DNA from: Alligator mississippiensis
Lineage: Eukaryota; Chordata; Crocodylia; Alligatoridae
Direction: 5' to 3'
Assembly (NCBI RefSeq): GCF_030867095.1
Contig: NC_081824.1
Location: 306,668,956 to 306,732,955 of the forward strand
Length of the DNA: 64,000 bases
Within the stretch, counting starts at the first letter, position 1, and the number at the start of each line of letters is the position of its first letter. The position numbers and the translations under genes were made by a program. Positions 1-10,087 of the stretch are shown here, piece after piece. The notes under the pieces were generated by a model. The model had not been told where the DNA came from. It was given only the letters and a program-made list of their open reading frames with translations, and did not search any database.

Positions 1-390
1 CTGAGGAAAGACTCCTAACCACTATATAAACTTCAGAGAACATTCCAAGGGAAAAACTGGCAGATCACGTGGTCCCAAATATGACCTAAATTAGAGACTC
101 TCCAAATATTGTGCAAAGTCTGATGCTGACAGAGTGGAAGGAATTAATGAAAAGGCACCAAAAGTTTAAAGGTAGGGAGAAGGAAAAAGCAGAATAAAAT
201 GGCTTTTACGGCTGCCAGCTGACAGAATCTTTTAAGTAAGAGCCACGTCTTTCAGCTGTTGGACAACAGTGACAATTTTTATGGAGGATTCTGGCAGGAA
301 GCATGGTCTAGTGTGGTTTCATCTTGGCAAGTATGTGTATGTGTGGTGGGATGCTTTTGCATTACAAGTCAAAGGCCACACATAATATAC
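1..390. other. Unassigned intergenic sequence
   Basis: I see no coding exon, RNA gene or clear repeat boundary here. The sequence is ordinary AT-rich vertebrate intergenic DNA. It may be the far 3' flank of PRRG1, whose stop codon lies 18 kb to the right on the other strand. Confidence 0.4.
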
Positions 391-495
391 AGACAAGGTT
401 CCTTGGGTGAATTTGATATCTTTTATTAGACCAACCCGAATAGTTGGAGAATAGTTATTAAGCAAGATTTCGGGTTCAAAAACCCTTTGTCAGGC
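391..495 (-). mobile_element. Short dispersed repeat, family A, copy 1
   Basis: This stretch of about 105 bp is nearly the same as 27868-27969, which is flanked by a 12-bp target duplication, so the family is mobile. Read on the minus strand it begins CCTGACAAAGGG, has a small hairpin and ATTGG/CTAATAAAAG-like blocks, and ends in CCTTGT. I infer a Penelope-like element fragment or a SINE. No convincing duplication remains around this copy, which suggests it is older. The family name is not established here. Confidence 0.6.
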
Positions 496-781
496 TAAGG
501 AGGTTTCAGCAGTTGGTGTGTGCTCTTCCTGGATGGACTGTACTCCATAATATGTAACAAGGGACTGAATCAATCTGATACAAATGCATGCATGAGGATG
601 TAGGGCACCCTTTGATATACCCATCATGCCACCAAACTAGGGACTGTAACAGTACAGAGGGAAGTAGGGGTGACAAGCCAGAGCAACCAGGGGATTCAGG
701 GAGCAAATGGGCAATGCTGTCCCACGTCTTGCCACATAGAAGTCACTCAGGGGAAAAAAACCCAATAACCTAAACCTATAT

Positions 782-1467
782 TACTGTATTTACCCAAATC
801 AAAGGTGATCCTAAATTTAAGACAACGCCCCAAAATTAGATTCTATACACAGAAGTTATAAGTTTCTTATCATTCATTAAAATTCATCCCAACTACCACT
901 ACAGCAGGAAAAGCAGTGGCAAGGGGGGCAGGCAGTGGCAGTCAGTTGTGGGGGGGGAGGTGCAGCAGGGAAACAGGTAGGTGGTACAGAGACATTGGGG
1001 TGGCAGGCGGTATGGGGAAAGGCAACTTTTCTCCTGCTGCCTGTTCCCCCATTACCACTTACCTCCCATTACCCTGCCTTGTGGCCTGGCCCCCCTAGTT
1101 TCAGTCCCCCCCACCTCCCCCACCCTCTAAATTCACCTCCTCACCACCACTTACCATTGCTTCATCACTGGCAGGATCCGTCCCCAATACAGCCTGGGTA
1201 ATGGAGCATGGACCCATCCTGGATCCATAGCAGTGGTGTTGGCTTTGCAGGGTGGGAGACAGAGGAAAGGGAGGGAGATGGGGTGGGGAGGAGAGGCCCC
1301 AGGCTGTGGGGAGGGAGAGGCAGGGAATACAGAGGTGGTAGGGGGGCAGACAACAGATGCAACTCCAGCCCCAACAGCAGCAGCATGCCCCACCCCCCCA
1401 CCACCCAGCACACCCCATACTCTATTGCAAGATGAGGGGCTTTTTCCCCATATAAGTAAACACAGTA
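782..1467. mobile_element. MITE-like element with TACTGT inverted ends
   Basis: The left end reads TACTGTATTTACCCAAAT and the right end, reverse complemented, reads TACTGTGTTTACTTATAT, so these are terminal inverted repeats. TA dinucleotides abut both ends, compatible with a TA target duplication of the Tc1/mariner type, but the superfamily is uncertain. The 650-bp interior is G/C-skewed and low in complexity (runs of G on the left, CCACC and CCCCAC on the right). The open frames it contains are composition artefacts. Related ends occur at 28287 and near 49885. Confidence 0.55.
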
Positions 1468-2237
1468 TCTAGTAAGGAACACCAGACTGGAAAGGGCAAT
1501 TGTTAACTGAAGGAATCCCCCAAGTCATTACTTCAAACCCTCAAATATAAGGTACAATACCCCAAATACCAAGCAACCTATAATAGGGGTGGTCAATTCA
1601 TGGCATGCGTGCCACAAGTGGTACACATAGGCACTGTGTGTGGTATGTGAGGGCTGGGAACAGGGCTGTCAATGAAGAGAAAAGGGGTCTACACTGCCCT
1701 GGCGGGGAGGCTAGCAGGTGCCAGGATGGCTGAGCCCATCCCACCCACTGCACCTTGCTCACCTGGTCCGTCACTCTGCTGCAAACTTGGCTCAGCCAGA
1801 GGAGCTAACTCCTGTTGCACTGTTGGCCAGATGGGATGGTGAGGGGAGACAACAAACTTACACTGCTGGGCCAGAGTGGGAAAAGCCCTGTATTGTCTGA
1901 TTGTGAGGATTGACCTAGAAATTACTATGCAAAGCCTAAGCAAAAGTGAATGTTATGTGACGAATGCCCATCTGCAATGATAAGGAGCAGACAGTCTTAG
2001 ATAGAGAAGGCTTGAAAACAAAAACAGAATCAGAGTACTGGGACAAAGAGCTCATTATAATACTAAAAATCACACCCCTAGGTGGGGAAGAAATATGCTA
2101 ATGAAACATATATGTATGTTAATGAGATACATAGCTAAAACACAGGTATAGAGACATGCTTAGTAAAGAACTCCTTGCGTCACTCCTTTATAGCCAATTA
2201 GCAAACAAGGATGCTTATGAAGGTTCAAACCCCTGTG

Positions 2238-2244
2238 TATAAAG
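2238..2244 (+). promoter_or_regulatory. LTR TATA box
   Basis: TATAAAG lies 75 bp upstream of the AATAAA signal, the expected spacing for an LTR promoter. The same site in the 3' LTR reads TATATAAAG because of one substitution. Confidence 0.7.
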
Positions 2245-2312
2245 GGCTTAGTATTGAATATCTGGTGTGCTTGTTCTGTGAAATTATTCCGCTTGCACCT
2301 TTTATTGCTAGC

Positions 2313-2318
2313 AATAAA
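2313..2318 (+). promoter_or_regulatory. LTR polyadenylation signal (5' copy)
   Basis: AATAAA in GCAATAAATC, followed by a T-rich stretch. The identical 3' LTR copy at 9846-9851 would be the functional one. Confidence 0.75.
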
Positions 2319-2405
2319 TCTTTTTTATACTTTCACCCCTGGTATCTTTATTGGCCTTTGCATACCGGGCACGAACCCAGACTTGAGCTAGGACCTAACA
2401 GTTTT

Positions 2406-2423
2406 TGGCACCCCAGATGGGAC
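2406..2423 (+). promoter_or_regulatory. Primer binding site, arginine tRNA-like
   Basis: Five bases after the LTR lies TGGCACCCCAGATGGGAC. Its complement ends in ...TGGGGTGCCA, which from memory fits the 3' end of a vertebrate arginine tRNA (CCU anticodon) including the added CCA. The TGG start and the position are certain; the tRNA identity should be compared with the host tRNA set. Confidence 0.7.
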
Positions 2424-2794
2424 TGCCGTAGATAAGCTTTGCCCGGACTAGCTGACGACCAGCTGATTTGCTCTTCCTTATCAAATGTCAGGCGCACCCC
2501 GGGATTTCTTTTCCCGGTGAGACTTTTGCTTCAGGAGGAGCTGGATCTCTGAGGCGGAAGTAGCCTAACGGTGCAATGCCACAGAGTGAAAGTATCAGTA
2601 ACAGGCACCTGGGTGAGAGGGTAGAAAGGGCATAAGGCCTACCGTCAGTACGTCTGCCTGGGATTATTTCTGTGAGTATTCTGTCTGGCCCGAGTCCAAG
2701 ACCAGTGATTTTTCCCCTGTGAGGACGAGGACTAAGAACAGATCCCTGGATCCCAGGTAAGTCGGATGGTCAGAACCGGGAAGGCAGCCCTGAG
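2424..2794 (+). other. Proviral leader region
   Basis: This is the untranslated leader between the primer binding site and the gag ATG. In gammaretroviruses it carries the packaging signal and the major splice donor. A strong donor is visible at 2754-2762. I did not identify a packaging structure. Confidence 0.7.
2754..2762 (+). promoter_or_regulatory. Major splice donor for env mRNA
   Basis: CCAGGTAAGT is a full consensus 5' splice site (exon ends at 2756). It sits in the leader 38 bases before the gag ATG, where simple retroviruses place the donor for the spliced env message. Confidence 0.75.
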
Positions 2795-4453
2795 ATGGGT
2801 ACTATTAACAGTAAGGTTAGGAAATGTACCCCCCTCTCTTGTGTATTGGGACATTGGGCAGAGTTTGGTGGGGATCCTATGACTAAGAAGAAAGCTAAAT
2901 TCTTCTGTGAAACTGCGTGGCCACTCTATCAGCTAGATGATCAAGAATATTGGCCTCAGGAGGGAAGTGTTAATTATAATACCATCTTGCAATTGATTTT
3001 GTTCTGCCGGCAGAATGGTAAATGGGAGGAATTGATGTATGCGCAAGCGTTTATGTCTCTTTGTAGAGATAAGAGGATTTTGCAGGAATGTGGATTGGGG
3101 GAGGGGGTTGGCATCTGTGAGATGGCTGTAGCTCGACCAACTGCAAATCCTGTCCTGGACTGTCCGGAGCCGGAGGCTCCCCCACCTCTGCTGCCTTTAC
3201 CTTATTCTCTTCCTCTTCCCCCTCCTTCTCCTGATTCATCTGATTCCTCGTTGGCATCTGCTCTTCCTGCTTCTTCCCCCCATGAGGCAGAAGTTGGGAA
3301 TACTCCCCGACCCAGGGATCTGGAACAGCGCCAACCATGGCCATCAGGTGCTTGGCAATCTCCAGACTCCCCGACTTCTCCTGATATAAGCCTGGGAGGT
3401 GGGTGGAGAGTACAGTTAGGAGCAGACTCCGGGGTTAAGGAAAAACATCACAGGGAATCTGATCCTGGCCGTGGGAAGGGAAATGGGGTATTTCCCCTAA
3501 GAGAACAAGTGGTACCCGGGCCTCTCGAAGATGACAGTGAGCCAACCTACTGTTGAACCTTTGTGCACATTCCTTTCAATACATCAGATTTGTATAATTG
3601 GAAGAACAATAACCCCAGCTTGAGAGAGAATCCTGAAAAGGTACAAAACCAGTTTAAAACGATTTTCAAAACCCATAACCCAATCTGGGCAGATGTTCAG
3701 TCTCTTTTAGATATCCTGTTGACACCAGAGGAAAGGAGAATGGTAGTGAACAAAGCTCGTTTGTACGTGGAAAAGGAAATTACTGCAGGGAACCTGCAAG
3801 GAAATAGAGACGATCATGTCCCCATCCAGGAGCCAGATTGGAAACCAGACCAAGATATGACCTCCATCCGTGCCTATCGAGAATATATCCTCTGAGGATT
3901 GAGAGATGCTGTGAAAAAACCTCAAAATCTCAGTAAGGTGTATGAGGTTCGACAGGAGACTAATGAGACCCCGAGTGCTTTTTTGGAAAGAATTTACACT
4001 ACTTTCAGGCAATACACTCGTGAGGATCTGGAGGATGCATCGAATGCTCGCATGGTAAATATGATCTTTATGGGTCAGAGTGCACCAGACATTAGAAAGA
4101 AATTGCAGAAGGCAGACGGAGCAACAGGTATGCCTATTTCCCAACTAGTAGACATTGCTTACCAAGTATTTACTAACCGAGAAAGTGTTCAGGAAAAGAA
4201 ACAGGACAAGAAAGAGGAGAGAAAGATGAAAATGCAGGCAGCCCTAGTGGCAGCTGCAATCATGGGAAAACCTAGAGATGAGGGATCCTGGAGACAGCCG
4301 CAGAGACGGGGTCCATTAGAGAAAGATCAATGTGCCTTTTGCAAACAAAAAGGACATTGGAAGCGGGAATGCCCTTATCGAAAAGTTGGGGAAGGTGAAA
4401 AGAAAAAAGAGGAGAGCAGTGGATTGTTCGCTTTTGGAAGGGATTCAGATTGA
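2795..4453 (+). pseudogene. gag: Retroviral gag (matrix, capsid, nucleocapsid) with two in-frame stops
   Basis: The frame would encode about 552 residues of Gag polyprotein. It opens with MGTINS, a myristoylation-type N-terminus (Gly2 plus Ser6), followed by a gamma-like matrix and a long proline/serine-rich linker near codons 125-190. Capsid follows, including the NETPSAFLERIY stretch of the major homology region. Next comes a charged Lys/Glu region, then one CCHC zinc knuckle (4331-4372, C-x2-C-x4-H-x4-C) of nucleocapsid. TGA codons at 3554-3556 and 3893-3895 interrupt the same frame, and TGA at 4451-4453 ends it. The breaks are single-codon stops with no frameshift, so this copy cannot yield full Gag without readthrough. 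Gammaretroviral Gag is the closest family. Confidence 0.93.
4331..4372 (+). other. Nucleocapsid CCHC zinc knuckle
   Basis: The motif CAFCKQKGHWKREC has the exact C-x2-C-x4-H-x4-C spacing. There is a single knuckle, as in gammaretroviruses, whereas alpharetroviruses and lentiviruses have two. Confidence 0.9.
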
Positions 4454-7400
4454 AGGGGACCGGAGGCCTGGGAGGGAAAGATAATCCAGATCCCAGTGTC
4501 CCCTGACGAGCCTCTGGTTAAAATGCAACTAGGGGACAGAGATGAATTGGTAGATTTTCTCGTCGATACAGGTGCTGCCCATTCTGTCTTAACTCAAAAA
4601 CTGAAACCTTTAAGTAAAAAGACTGTGCCGGTGGTAGGGGTTACAGGGAAGGCAGTAACATGACCCTTCCTACAGCCAATGACCTGTAATCTTGGGCAGG
4701 CCGAAGTTACCCATCAATTCTTGTACATGCCAGACTGCCCCGTTCCCCTTTTAGGGAGAGACCTCCTTTGTAAACTGCAAGCTACGTTGTCGTTCCAGGA
4801 TGGGCAAATGTTTTTAACAGTGCCTCCTGAAAAGGGGTGGCATTTGCAGGCTTGCCTTCTCGGCCTTCTCCGAGAGGAAAGTACACCGGATATTCCTCAA
4901 ACCCTGCTCGATGCTGTTGTTCCAAGGGTATGGGCAGGTCACCGACCTGGGAAGGCTAAAAATGCTGACCCTGTGAAGATTCAACTTTTGCCAGGGGCCC
5001 AGCCTCCATGTGTGAAACAATATCCAATGCGGATGGAAGCCAGGAAAGGACTGAAGCCGTTAGTTGAACGGTTCCTGGAGTATGGCCTTCTCCATGAATG
5101 TACATCAGCTTTTAACACACCCATCTTGCCTGTGAAGAAGCCTAAGAGGAATGAATATCGTTTCGTCCAAGACTTGAGAGCTATAAATAAAGTGGTTGTG
5201 AGTATATACCCAGTAGTGCCTAATCCATACACTTTGCTATCTGCTTTGAACCCAGATCATAACTGGTTTACGGTTATTGATTTAAAAGATGCTTTCTTCT
5301 GTATACCGGTAGAGAGGGGATCTCAGAAAATATTTGCATTTGAATGGGAAGACCCAGATACTAGCATTAAGACTCAGTTTTGCTGGACTGTTTTACCCCA
5401 AGGACTTAAAAAACAGCCCAACCCTATTCGGCAATGCACTAAGCAAGGATTTACGCAGGCTAAAACTGCCATTGTCCTGTGCTCTTTTGCAATATGTGGA
5501 TGACTTGCTTTTAACAGCCACCACTGAAGCAAGCTGCCTGGAAGGAACAATTTGCCTCCTTAATTTTCTGGGTCAACAAGGATACCGGGTATCTAGAAAT
5601 AAAATGCAGCCCATATCCCAGAAAGTAACATACTTGGGATTTGAATTACAGCCTGGTCAGAGAGCCCTGTTGCCTGAAAGAAAAGAAGCTATATGCCGGC
5701 TGGCACCCCCAATAACAAAGAAACAACTACGAGGATTTTTAGGTACAGTAGGTTTTTGCAGGATTTGGATTCCAAATTTTGGGGTTATTGCAAAACCTCT
5801 GTATGAAGCAGCACATGGAGATGAAAAGGTGCTCGAATGGACTGAAGAGTGTGAGCAAGCATTCTGCCAGTTAAAGCAGGCTCTCATTGAAGCACCCGCC
5901 TTAGGACTACCGGACATGAGTAAGCCTTTTTCCCTTTTTGTGCATGACCGAGGTGGGGTAGCCGTGGGAGTCTTAACACAGAAATTGGGTAGCTGGCAAC
6001 GACCAGTGGCATATTTTTCAAAAAAATTAGACTTTGTGTCATGTGGATGGCCTGCTTGTCTCCGGGCTGTTGCTGCTACCTGTCTGCTAATACAAGAAGC
6101 TGAAAAGTTAACCCTGGGCCATGAAATGACTGTATATGTGCCTCACGCAGTACTTACAGTCCTGGAACAGAAAGGAGGGAACTGGTTAACTCCGGGACGA
6201 ATGGCTCGATATCAGGCCATCCTCCTAGATAAGCCTGAAATAAAATTAGCCATTTCTCGCACTGTAAATCCAGCAACACTGTTGCCATCTATGGGTGACA
6301 CACCAGATCTTGTGCATGATTGTTTGCAAACATTGGAAACTGTTTATTCTTCAAGACCAAATTTGAGAGACAGACCTCTTGAAAAAGCTGACCTGGAGTT
6401 CTACACTGATGGCAGCTCGAGAATAGAGAATGGAATTCGAAAATCCGGATACGCTATCGTGACTACACAGAATGTGATAGAAGCAGGACCTTTAAACCCA
6501 TCTGTTTCAGCTCAAAAGGCTGAACTCATTGCTGTGACTCGGGCTTTGCAATTGGCGGACAACAAAACTGTCAATATTTATACTGACTCTAAATATGTTT
6601 TCCTTGTTTTACATGCTCACGGAGCGCTATGGAGAGAGCGGGGTCTACTTGATTCAAAAGGAACAGGCATTAAGCATAGCAAGCAGATAAAAGCCCTCCT
6701 CAAGGCAGTCTGGGAACCAAAAGAGGTAGCGGTAATGCATTGCAAAGCACATCAAAAAGAAAATAATCCCTCCACAAAAGGTAATCGATTTGCTGACGCT
6801 ACAGTAAAGAAAGCAGCTAAAAAACCTCAGACAGACTTGCTGCCCGAAGTAAGTAATCTGTTACCTCTCCTCCCAGACTTATACCAGCCTGTGACACCAC
6901 AGTACGGGGAAAGAGACAAACAATTGATAAGAGAGTTTCAAGCAAAGGAGGGGGAGCACGGGTGGCGAGTAGCAAAGGATGGCCGCACTATCATCCCAGC
7001 TGCCTGGGTTCATGTGGTAGTGAAGAGAGCTCATCATGGCACCCACCACGGACCCAGGGCCCTGGTAAGGTGGATCAGTCACTATGTAACTGGAGTGGGA
7101 TTAAGAGAGGCTGCCAAGAAGGTATCAGAGACATGTGAGGTCTGCCAGAGAAATAACCCAAAAGGAGGGAGAAAAGAAACTTCAGTACATCAGAGAATAG
7201 GCAATGGGCCAGGAGAAGAATGGCAGGTGGATTTTACTGAGTTACCCCGGCAACAGGGGATGAGATATCTCCTTGTCTATGTGGACACTTTCTCTAATTG
7301 GGTTGAGTGCTTCCCATGTCGGACTGCCCAAGCCCGAGAGGTGGTCAAGGCACTCCTACGAGAAATCATACCTCGCTTCGGACTTCCAAAAGGAATAGGG

Positions 7401-8101
7401 TCAGACAATGGCCCACATTTCATTGCACAAATTACTCAGAAGGTTTCTGAGTTCCTGGGAATCAGCTGGCATTTACACACCCCTTGGAGACCCCAGTCCA
7501 GTGGAAAGGTGGAACGTATAAATCAGACCTTTAAAAGACACCTTGCAAAGATTTGCCAAGAAGCTGGACTCAAATGGCCAGAGGCCCTACCCTTGGCCCT
7601 GTTACGAGTAAGGGTCGCACCACATTCTAAATTGGGATTAAGCCCATTTGAGATAATGGTAAGCCTTACCCTCTGAGTCTGCCCATGGGTACTGAACAAC
7701 AGTTAAATGTTTTAGGGGAGGGAATGATTAAAAAATATGTATGGTCTTTGGTTTCTGTTTTGTCTTCCATCCATCAGCAGGTACAGGACGTGCTGCAGAC
7801 ACAGGACCAGTCTCCTGCCCCGGAAAATCGATTATTACCTGGGAGTTACGCTCTTGTGAAAGATTGGAACGAGGAACCACTTCGAGCCAGACGGAAGGGC
7901 CCATATAGAGTACTTTTAACGACCCCGACGGCAGCAAAGCTCGAAGGAATCAAGACTTGGATACATTCCAGTCGCCTAAAGCTGGTGGCTGAACCAGAAC
8001 AAGAAGAAACTCCTGCAAACTCCGGGACTGGAGGCAGAGAACAGTGGAAGGTGGAGCCAATAAGAGACTTAAAATTCCTTTTCAAAAGAAAGGAACTTTG
8101 A
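4454..8101 (+). pseudogene. pol: Retroviral pro-pol (protease, RT, RNase H, integrase), one stop and two frameshifts
   Basis: Pro-pol continues in the gag frame straight after its terminal TGA. Protease shows DTGA at 4565-4576 and then a TGA at 4661-4663. Reverse transcriptase follows, with its catalytic YVDD at 5493-5504. RNase H has its FYTDGSS, AELIAV and YTDSKY blocks at about 6400-6600. Integrase has an HHCC zinc domain near 7030-7150, catalytic Asp 7230-7232, Asp 7404-7406 and Glu 7512-7514 (D-x57-D-x35-E), and a GPY/F-type C-terminal domain near 7850-7980. A one-base gain in the A-run at about 5408-5413, just before YVDD, and a one-base loss near 7656 shift the frame, the second restoring the original. 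All catalytic residues I could check are present, so decay is recent. Confidence 0.93.
7750..7780 (+). promoter_or_regulatory. Candidate env splice acceptor
   Basis: A pyrimidine-rich run (TTTCTGTTTTGTCTTCC) is followed by CATCAG and CAG, giving an acceptor at 7777 or 7780. No ATG occurs between here and the env start at 8142, so env would be the first start codon of a spliced message. Spliced RNA reads would be needed to fix the position. Confidence 0.45.
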
Positions 8102-8141
8102 ATAATTTGTCAATCTTTGATCAAGTTTTACAAGCTTTATT

Positions 8142-9404
8142 ATGAAATTGTTCAAGGTTTTAGTGTGGGGCACCCTGATCTGTCTACTCCTACTTATAGG
8201 AGGGGAAAATCTTTTACAACAAGAATTTGACCCTCAGGAAAATGTCTGGATTTATCTGGCCCGGGAAATATTAAATAGAACGGAATTCTGCTTAGCGGGA
8301 GGGATCAATGCTCATCTGGTTTTCACCTCATGCTTAATTGCAGTACCTACCCCTTTGAAAATTTTACAAAATTATACTATGCTGAAAGATGTAGAGAAGG
8401 AAAATACATATCAGGATATATATAAGTGGGGGACTATTGTAAAAGAGAAAAGCAGAGACATGTTTTCTGTACGGGTTCAGGCAACAGCTAATGCTTCTGA
8501 ATGTTTCCTAATAGTTAAGTGTACCAATAATTGCTTTGAATTGAACCAAAGTAGAAAAATCTTCTGTAATAAGACCAGTCAAATATCCTATGTATACACA
8601 CATACCATCCTTCCTCGAGGATGGTTTCTGGCCTGCGGGAGAATGATATATTCATACCTTCCAGCGAATGCTACTGGGGGACCATGCACCATTGCCCGGG
8701 TAACTGCAGCTCTTCCAAGGAAATCTGACCTAATGCACATTGAACAAACCCCTCTTGGTGGGAGGTTTAAACGAGCATATACTACTCTCACTGCTGATTG
8801 TGACGAGAATGATTCCCCTGGACTATTATCTAAGGCAGAATACATAGCATTAGCTGCATCTATGGTGGGGGTTCCGGGTCTTGCTGTAAGTAATAGCAGA
8901 AATCTTAATGCAGTGGCCTGTGTTTTAGCAAAAGGACTAAATGCTACATCTCGAGCGCTCTCAGCCTTGAATGCTGAACAAAAACAACTAAGGGACGCTG
9001 TCTTAGAGAATAGAGTCGCTATTGATTATCTCTTGTTGCGACACAATCTGGGGTGTGAAACCTTAAAAGGAATGTGCTGCTTCAACCTCACTGATAATTC
9101 TGTGCTAATTGAAGACAAAATTGATGCCTTACAACGATTGACACAGACGTTGAAAGAATCATCTGGTTTAGACTTTTCCTGGTTAACTTCCTGGCTTCCC
9201 AATTTTGGATGGTTGAAACAGTTATTTTGTATGGTTGTTCTGTTTTGTTTTATAGGGATTATGGTTTGTTTCTGTATCCAATGTATACCTGTTTGTATCG
9301 CATCTATCTTCAGGCCTAAGGTAAATCAAATGATTTTGCAAACAAAGAAAGCTGAGAATACTAGATTTGTGTTAAGTCAAATTGAATGGAGCAATCATAA
9401 TTAA
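8142..9404 (+). CDS. env: Retroviral envelope glycoprotein, intact 420-codon frame
   Basis: The reading frame encodes surface and transmembrane subunits. Residues 1-21 form a hydrophobic signal peptide. A furin-type site, RFKR, ends at residue 211. In the TM half, Cys220 and Cys260 bracket a 41-residue hydrophobic internal fusion loop; an Ala/Leu-rich heptad region follows. A CX6CC motif spans Cys305-Cys313. A membrane anchor rich in cysteine lies at about 360-388, and a tail of about 32 residues ends the protein. SU has at least six N-glycosylation sequons (for example NRT, NYT, NAS, NKT) and no clear gamma-type CXXC; the nearest is CTNNC. At about 190 residues after the signal, SU is short. 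The internal cysteine-bracketed loop resembles alpharetroviral Env. Unlike gag-pol it has no stop or frameshift. Expression is not shown. Confidence 0.92.
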   Translation: MKLFKVLVWGTLICLLLLIGGENLLQQEFDPQENVWIYLAREILNRTEFCLAGGINAHLVFTSCLIAVPTPLKILQNYTMLKDVEKENTYQDIYKWGTIVKEKSRDMFSVRVQATANASECFLIVKCTNNCFELNQSRKIFCNKTSQISYVYTHTILPRGWFLACGRMIYSYLPANATGGPCTIARVTAALPRKSDLMHIEQTPLGGRFKRAYTTLTADCDENDSPGLLSKAEYIALAASMVGVPGLAVSNSRNLNAVACVLAKGLNATSRALSALNAEQKQLRDAVLENRVAIDYLLLRHNLGCETLKGMCCFNLTDNSVLIEDKIDALQRLTQTLKESSGLDFSWLTSWLPNFGWLKQLFCMVVLFCFIGIMVCFCIQCIPVCIASIFRPKVNQMILQTKKAENTRFVLSQIEWSNHN

Positions 9405-9423
9405 TAATAATTAAAAATGCTCC

Positions 9424-9434
9424 AGAGGAGGGAA
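9424..9434 (+). promoter_or_regulatory. Polypurine tract
   Basis: AGAGGAGGGAA directly abuts the 3' LTR. This all-purine run is the plus-strand primer of retroviral reverse transcription. Confidence 0.85.
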
Positions 9435-9933
9435 TGTGAGGTTTGACCTAGAAACTACTATGCAAAGCCTAAGCAAAAGTGAATGTTATGTGACGAATGC
9501 CCATCTGCAGTGATAAGGAGCAAACAGTCTTAGATAGAGGAGGCTTGAAAACAAAAACAGAATCAGAGTACTGGGACAAAGAGCTCATTATAGTACTAAA
9601 AATAACACCCCTAGGTGGGGAAGAAATATGCTAATGAAACATATATGTATGTTAATGAGATACATAGCTAAAACACAGGTATAGAGACATGCTTAGTAAA
9701 GAACTCCTTGCGTCACTCCTTTATAGCCAATTAGCAAACAAGGATGCTTATGAAGGTTCAAACCCCTGTATATAAAGGGCTTAGTATTGAATATCTGGTG
9801 TGCTTGTTCTGTGAAATTATTCCGCTTGCACCTTTTATTGCTAGCAATAAATCTTTTTTATACTTTCACCCCTGGTATCTTTATTGGCCTTTGCATACCG
9901 GGCACAAACCCAGACTTGAGCTGGGGCCTAACA
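9435..9933 (+). repeat. 3' long terminal repeat of the provirus
   Basis: This 499-bp copy matches 1902-2400 from TGTGAGG to CCTAACA, with about 11 substitutions that I counted by eye (mostly transitions). It is followed by TGAT, the second half of the target duplication. Its AATAAA at 9846-9851 would end the viral transcript. Confidence 0.95.
9846..9851 (+). terminator. Polyadenylation signal in 3' LTR
   Basis: AATAAA in GCAATAAATC, followed within 25 bases by a T-rich stretch. It is identical to the 5' LTR copy. Confidence 0.75.
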
Positions 9934-10087
9934 TGATCAGAGTGAGGGGACAGGAAACAGCACTTTTCCTCCTGGCCAGAAGCAGGGGACAACCCTGTGC
10001 CATCCAGGCAGAGGGAAGGATAAAGAAGGGAACAGCCCCTCACCTTCTGGCCAGAGCAGGGATGGAAGAAAGCACAGCACTGTCCAG

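Larger units (their letters stand above)
1902..2400 (+). repeat. 5' long terminal repeat of the provirus
   Basis: The 499-bp repeat begins TGTGAGG and ends CCTAACA, so it has the TG...CA termini of retroviral LTRs. A TATA-like box (2238-2244) and AATAAA (2313-2318) place U3, R and U5 in the usual order, with R probably starting near 2265. CCAATTAG lies at about 2195. It matches 9435-9933 over its whole length with about 11 substitutions and no indel. Confidence 0.95.
1902..9933 (+). mobile_element. Full-length endogenous retrovirus (gamma-like gag-pol, alpha-like env)
   Basis: This is a complete 8.0-kb provirus: 5' LTR, primer binding site, leader with splice donor, gag, pro-pol, env, polypurine tract and 3' LTR. 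TGAT flanks both sides (1898-1901 and 9934-9937), a 4-bp target duplication as in gammaretroviruses. Gag and pro-pol share one frame and are separated only by a TGA, again the gammaretroviral layout. Gag has two internal in-frame TGA codons, protease has one, and pol has two frameshifts, while env is open. The LTRs differ at about 11 of 499 sites, so the insertion is old enough to decay but not ancient. It cannot produce intact Gag-Pol as it stands. Confidence 0.95.

Noticed and set aside
2211..2435. 74-codon frame in the LTR, repeated in the 3' copy at 9744-10109
   Set aside because: It lies across TATA, R and U5 of the LTR and past its end; it is duplicated only because the LTR is.
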